Origin: Lachnoclostridium sp. UBA1241 | GTDB taxonomy: Bacteria; Bacillota; Clostridia; Lachnospirales; Lachnospiraceae | Direction: 5' to 3' | NCBI GenBank assembly: GCA_002308955.1 | Contig: DBWJ01000092.1 | Span: 698 to 13,714 of the forward strand | DNA: 13,017 nt | Shown: one piece after another, positions 12,649 through 13,017 of the stretch | Numbering within the stretch: position 1 is the first letter of the stretch | How the letters are laid out: each line of letters opens with the position of its first letter | Program-made: the position numbers and the translations under genes | The notes under the pieces: model-generated | Told to the model about the DNA's origin: nothing | The model's input: the letters and a program-made list of their open reading frames with translations, nothing else | Database searches by the model: none

Positions 12649-13017
12649 TTACTCGTCGTCCTTCTCTTCGTCGTCGAGTTCCTCGTACTCGAAGTCATCG
12701 TCAGCGAATTCCGCATCATAGAAATCGGACTCGTCGAACTCTTCGGTGTACTCGTCTTCGAAATCAACGGTATCGGTATCGGCGATGGTATCGGCCGCAA
12801 TCTCTTCCTGACCGTTCAGGTTGGTGCGGTACTCATCCTCGAAACCTTCAATATTATCAAGAATCTCGTTATCCGTATCCAGACGGATGTTGCGGTACTT
12901 CTTCATACCGGTTCCGGCAGGAATCAGTTTACCGAGGATAACGTTCTCCTTAAGACCGATTAACGGATCAATACGTCCGCGGATAGCCGCGTCGGTAAGA
13001 ACCTTGGTGGTCTCCTG
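12649..13017 (-). CDS. rpoC: DNA-directed RNA polymerase subunit beta', C-terminal part
   Basis: The frame enters from the right edge and ends at TAA 12651-12649, giving the last 122 residues. The conserved end of beta' is clear: QETTKVLTDAAIRGRID, then PLIGLKENVILGKLIPAGTG and MKKYRNIRLD. Beyond this lies a very acidic tail: 29 of the last 52 residues are Asp or Glu and only one is basic, with many Phe and Tyr mixed in. The conserved part belongs to the core enzyme near the secondary channel and the omega-binding side. The tail is outside the usual family core and its role is unknown. An ATG-initiated frame from 12906 inside this segment is not a separate gene. Confidence 0.95.
   Translation of the reverse strand, partial: QETTKVLTDAAIRGRIDPLIGLKENVILGKLIPAGTGMKKYRNIRLDTDNEILDNIEGFEDEYRTNLNGQEEIAADTIADTDTVDFEDEYTEEFDESDFYDAEFADDDFEYEELDDEEKDDE

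Noticed and set aside
12649..12906. A separate 85-aa acidic protein starting at 12906
   Set aside because: The same frame continues upstream into unmistakable beta' sequence to the window edge, so it is the end of rpoC.
1..13017. CRISPR array, tRNA, rRNA, insertion sequence or prophage genes
   Set aside because: No regularly spaced repeats, no cloverleaf or rRNA sequence and no transposase, integrase or phage-like protein were recognised on either strand.

Overview
The window comes from a moderately GC-rich Gram-positive bacterium of the Clostridia, probably a Lachnospiraceae member. Three things point there: the Firmicutes-type order rpoC / rho / rpmE / DUF1385 / prmC / prfA, a CIRCE element of the HrcA heat-shock regulon, and strong AGGAGG-like ribosome binding sites. 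This is an inference from gene order and protein style; there is no rRNA in the window.

Most of the window is a housekeeping backbone read on the minus strand, from high to low coordinates. It starts with the 3' end of rpoC (12649-13017), a strong terminator (12592-12626) and rho (10985-12502). After an interruption it resumes with rpmE (6350-6547), a DUF1385 membrane protein (5202-6251), prmC (4433-5275), prfA (3310-4380) and a SpoU/TrmH-type RNA methyltransferase (2470-3249). The theme is transcription and translation termination: Rho, release factor RF1, the methylase that modifies RF1, plus ribosomal protein L31 and an RNA methyltransferase.

Between rho and rpmE lies a roughly 4.3-kb block of accessory genes. 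It holds a membrane-anchored YD-repeat protein just after rho (9763-10959), a Phd/PIN toxin-antitoxin pair with a clear operator-promoter (9024-9741), a plus-strand pair made of an unknown 110-aa protein and an ArsR-type HTH + DUF2087 regulator (8101-8999), and a membrane metallophosphoesterase (6707-7855). Promoters with near-consensus boxes can be read for most of these units.

The low-coordinate end (1-2471) holds the start of a small membrane protein, an Hsp20 chaperone under a perfect CIRCE operator embedded in a sigma-A promoter, a TetR-family regulator, and divergently a PlsY-like acyltransferase. That acyltransferase is interrupted by an in-frame UAG at codon 132, yet the frame stays open and conserved to codon 202. 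UAG is a genuine stop here (it ends prmC and rho, and RF1 is intact), so the gene is most simply a recent nonsense pseudogene or carries a sequence error.

No tRNA, rRNA, CRISPR array, insertion sequence, integrase or att site was seen. The most interesting points are the amber-interrupted plsY, the 74-nt out-of-frame overlap of the DUF1385 gene with prmC, the hexapeptide-repeat insertion in Rho, the ten-repeat YD protein, and the unexplained 110-aa/DUF2087 pair. I did not find a convincing wholly new system.
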